From: Cucumis sativus
Lineage: Eukaryota; Streptophyta; Magnoliopsida; Cucurbitales; Cucurbitaceae
DNA: 64,000 nucleotides
Direction of reading: 5' to 3'
Assembly (NCBI RefSeq): GCF_000004075.3
Contig: NC_026660.2
Coordinates: forward strand, 434,001 to 498,000
The position numbers and the translations under genes were made by a program. Shown piece after piece: positions 60,964-64,000 of the stretch; the first letter of the stretch is position 1; each line of letters begins with the position of its first letter. Under the pieces are notes generated by a model, which did no database searches, had not been told where the DNA came from, and saw only the letters and a program-made list of their open reading frames with translations.

Positions 60964-62613
60964 GGAGTTTCATCTCAAATAATTTCAAATTTTATTGAGA
61001 GCCATTAGTTTCATGACTACATGTTCATTTGTAGCCCTATAATCCTTCATAAAAATTCAAAAAAAAAAATATTATTTCTTCATCATATACACGACATCTC
61101 TAATCTTTATTCTTTTATATTGATGTAGCTTTTTCTTCGGCTTGAAATGAAGAGACAGATTTTAAGTGCTTAACTTGTTCAACCTCACATGTCATCTCAT
61201 CATAATGTATGCTTCAGTGAATTATTTTAAATAATAATCATAATAATGTATTTGAAAATTTGTTTTCTAAAACCTATTTCTGAAAGAAGAAAGGATGAAT
61301 AACCTAAAAGGGTATCATTAAGAAAGAAGAGAAGAACATAAAGACATACGTAATGGTAATTTTATAAAGCAATTCAATTAATAAAACTATTTAAATCTGT
61401 GTATAAGAATACTTAATTACTAATATATGTGTCATTATTTGGTGGTAATTGGAAAAAGTGAGTGAATTCTATTGGAAAGAATAAAACGAAATATGTTTCA
61501 ATAAGATCTGATGACAACCATCAATAGAGGAAGAACTAACAATCAAAATTTTATCTTTTAATTGAAAAAATAATTAGATGATTTATAAGTACTTTCTTAA
61601 TTTTAGTTTTCATAATGATAACGAAAGAACAATTGAGATTATGTTTGAAGATGATACCAAAATTATTAATTTAATGACTCTAAATTTACAATTTATATGA
61701 TAATCAATTATAATTCACATTCACTATCTATATATATATAGTTTTACGCTCTTTAATTCAATTTTAATATCTAAAATTTTCTTATTTTCATGGTACGAAC
61801 CTATTTTAATGTTTAAATTCTAATCTTTAAAAACTATGACATTAAATAGTTTAATCATATCTTAAAATTTTGTTAAAGAATCAGGATTTTTTTTCTACGA
61901 TATTCTCTCCCCATCCTCTACATATATCTCTAATCCTCCTCATATATTGTAATTGAACATCTCTTAAAATGGAACCTCAAACTTAGATATCTATAACAAT
62001 TTTTATAATTTCAATGTATGTATATATATGGATGTCTAATTATCCATAATTGCACAACAATTAACATCCAATTTAGAGTTTGATAATATGATTGCCATTG
62101 TCCAATATTTTAGTTAACTTTTACAATTCTATTTTTGTTTTTTCTTAGATGGAGAGTATCATTTCCTATCTATTCAAACTTCTCATCAAAATTTATAGAA
62201 ATCATAACAAATCAAATCCCATAATTTATTGTCAAATTTCATCACAATTAAGTAGGAAGAAAAAAAAGATAAGAAAAACCTGTCCAACAACTTCATCTAC
62301 TAATTCCTTGACCGCCAAGAAATGGCAACGTGCAACCTCCATTGTTAACCGCGAAAATCCTTAGATTTCCATATTGCAGTAACCCAATAAGCGTTAGATC
62401 CAATTCTCCATTATCCCTTTTTTAAGGAAAATAAACAATAAATTTTCTTTTTTCTTACATCCATTCGCCAATTTTAGCGGTTGGTTGCTTCCTTCGAGTT
62501 CAGTCTCTCCTCTTTGACCCCGATTGCCCCATTTCTCAAGTTCTCATAAAAAAAACTCCTTCTGGGTTGTCTTTTGATTGTTACCTTCGAATTGGGTCCT
62601 TACGACTTCGGCC
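60964..62613. other. AT-rich intergenic region between LRX copy D and the cysteine-rich protein gene
   Basis: The first 200 bases share the LRX 3' flank with the other copies (AAATTTTATTGAGAGCCATTAG). The rest is AT-rich, and the last 150 bases should hold the leader of the next gene (pyrimidine-rich, from about 62460). A 71-codon frame at 62149-62364 has no recognisable features. Confidence 0.45.
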
Positions 62614-63900
62614 ATGGCGTCGCAGGCTGATTACATGGATAAAATGCAACTTCGTCAGAATTACAGAAATTTCTGGCATACTGATCTCACGGGCACCATT
62701 GCTGCCAGTCCACCTTGTATGTGTTTGTTATTTTTTGTTTGATTGCTTAGATTTTTGGGATGAATCAATTATGAGATAAGAATGTTGGAAAATGTGGGTT
62801 TGTCGTTGATTCTTTAGTTGGGTTTTCTTTGTCTGTTTTATTCATGAGATCGGGCAAAAGTTACGTAAAGCGAATCACGTTGATTTTGGGTGAAATGACC
62901 GTTCCTTTTCCATATGATTAAAAATGGCGCGGCTGATGCTTCATTTGCTAACAGGGTGTTCTTTGTTTGAGGGCTTTTCTTATTAGAATACTCATTTGTT
63001 CTTGTTAAATATCTTGATCTTGCTTGGCCAAGGAAATGCATATTGGTTTATTTTAGTTTCACTATATTAAATTTCAGCATTACTCAAATTTCTCACCAAC
63101 CATACAGGGAGTTCACCTTTTCTCCGTATTCTTGTGTATGATCCCAAACATTAACGTTACTTTTATTCATTCTGTTTTGCAGATTGTTGCTTTTCTGTAT
63201 TCTGGTAAGGTGTTTGTTCTCTGATGAGTTCTCTGTCGTAATTTCAATTTCAGTGATTGAAAAGCTTTGTTAAGTTTATGGCTGTGTGTGTTCTTAATTC
63301 TATAGTGCAATGAAATATTTCTGTTACTTACACGTGATAAACAAAACTGAGGGACTGTCTAATTGGTTGTTACTTCTAACATTCATGACAGTAAAGTTGT
63401 AAAGTTGTGTTTGGTTTAACTTTTCAAATGTTTAATTTTGATAGAAAAAATTGTAGTGTTTCCACTCAATCTAATTTTTGAAACACTCTAGAAGTTTATT
63501 TTAAATCATTTCTATCAAAAAGTTTAAATAAAAGAGAGTTCTTTATAAAACGTTTTTTTTTTTCTTTAATCAAATCCAAAGGGCCCAAGTATGTGTTACC
63601 TTTATGTATAGTGTTTAAAATGGCTTTGGTTTCTACTTTGATATGGTTTTTCTTCTAACTATTTTTTTATTTTGTGAAAAGTTCCCCATGTGTTTCTTAC
63701 CTTCTGCGCAAACGAGCTCTTTACGATGATATGTCGAGGTATTTTTGACGAACTTTGTAATTTTACTAGAAAGATAAAGTTCGTATCACGTCTGATCTTT
63801 TTGATTTACCTATCATAGATACACATGCTGTGGTGGCTACATGCCTTGCAGCGGCAAATGTGGAGAAAAGCACTGCCCTGAAGCTTGTCTATGCACTGAG
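62614..63900 (+). CDS. Small cysteine-rich protein, possibly PLAC8-like (3' partial, four exons visible)
   Basis: Exons 62614-62716, 63183-63204 (22 nt), 63682-63738 and 63819-63900 join in phase to give the first 88 residues. The gene continues past the window after a donor at 63901. The start MASQADYMDKMQLRQNYRNF is a strongly conserved-looking plant N-terminus. It is followed by PYCCFSVF, CSPCVSYLLRKRALYDDMSR and a second Cys cluster, YTCCGGYMPCSGKCGEKHCP, with about 14 Cys in 88 residues. Paired Cys motifs before a hydrophobic segment are typical of PLAC8-type membrane-associated proteins, but I hold that assignment loosely; zinc binding is equally possible. The ATG context GCCATGGCG is strong. 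It is tandem with LRX-D, with 1.65 kb between. Confidence 0.8.
63405..63590 (+). repeat. Dispersed repeat fragment shared with the 7.2-7.3 kb region
   Basis: TTTTTGAAACACTCTAGAAGTTTATTTTAAAT and its surroundings resemble 7214-7345 (ATTTTGAAACACTTTCAAAGTTTATTTTAAAT), including the upstream TTTCAA-T-TTTAATTTT. The two sites are 56 kb apart, inside introns of unrelated genes, so this is probably a non-autonomous transposon remnant. Confidence 0.45.
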
Positions 63901-64000
63901 GTATGGTTGTCGAGCGAGGACCATTATCTCCTTTGAGCCTCTAGCTATCTCTCTCTATACAGATTCTTCTATGTGATCTAATTTAAAGCATTCTGTGTTT

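Noticed and set aside
62149-62364. 71-codon Lys/Ser-rich frame
   Set aside because: I compared it with plant small-peptide families such as DVL/ROT and saw no conserved C-terminal motif.

Overview
The window is nuclear DNA of a flowering plant. It is AT-rich, its genes are split by short GT-AG introns, and the gene families (MATE/DETOXIFICATION transporter, E-class PPR protein, leucine-rich repeat extensins, Ty1/copia retrotransposon, tRNA-derived SINE, MITEs) are all plant-typical. A eudicot is likely. A cucurbit is my best guess from the look of the SINE and MITE families, but nothing here proves it. No rRNA, tRNA, CRISPR array or bacterial-type operon was seen.

Left half (about 0.7-36 kb), ordinary single-copy genes. 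(1) 757-3190 (+): the last nine exons of a beta-cyanoalanine synthase; its first exon lies outside the window. (2) 4796-9265 (-): a two-exon ELM2/SANT-type nuclear protein related to ARID1/ARID2; its 3.3-kb intron holds a SINE with a perfect 13-bp target duplication. (3) 15162-17608 (-): a seven-exon MATE transporter of 510 aa. (4) 18613-20463 (+): an intronless E-class PPR protein. (5) 21754-28353 (-): a 14-exon, 837-aa membrane protein with signal peptide, EGF-like module and TMEM8-type seven-helix domain; two MITE-like insertions sit in its introns. (6) 34678-36074 (-): a three-exon, 287-aa uncharacterised plant protein. Every exon model I assembled for these genes keeps phase. From memory, the order ELM2/ARID-like - PPR - transmembrane protein resembles Arabidopsis At2g46040-At2g46050-At2g46060.

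Right half (about 38-61 kb), a cluster of four leucine-rich repeat extensin (LRX) genes: A (39311-41175, -), B (45069-47079, -), C (54797-56687, -) and D (58860-60963, +). They share the LRR domain, the cysteine-rich hinge, the C-terminal tail and much flanking DNA, and they differ in the length and composition of the extensin repeat. Each copy carries exactly one 1-nt indel that breaks an otherwise full-length frame. B and D contain a nearly identical inverted repeat of about 1.35 kb. A 4.9-kb Ty1/copia element (49331-54244, coding on -) has inserted into an ATT microsatellite in the 3' flank of copy C. It has two LTRs, a PBS, a PPT and the usual domains, and it is dead through several stops and frameshifts.

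Right edge: 62614 onward (+) is the start of a small cysteine-rich protein gene (possibly PLAC8-like) with a 22-nt microexon; it runs off the window. The long gaps (10.7-15.2, 28.4-34.7, 36.1-38.1, 41.2-44.7, 47.1-49.0, 56.7-58.5, 61.0-62.6 kb) are AT-rich with no supported coding gene.
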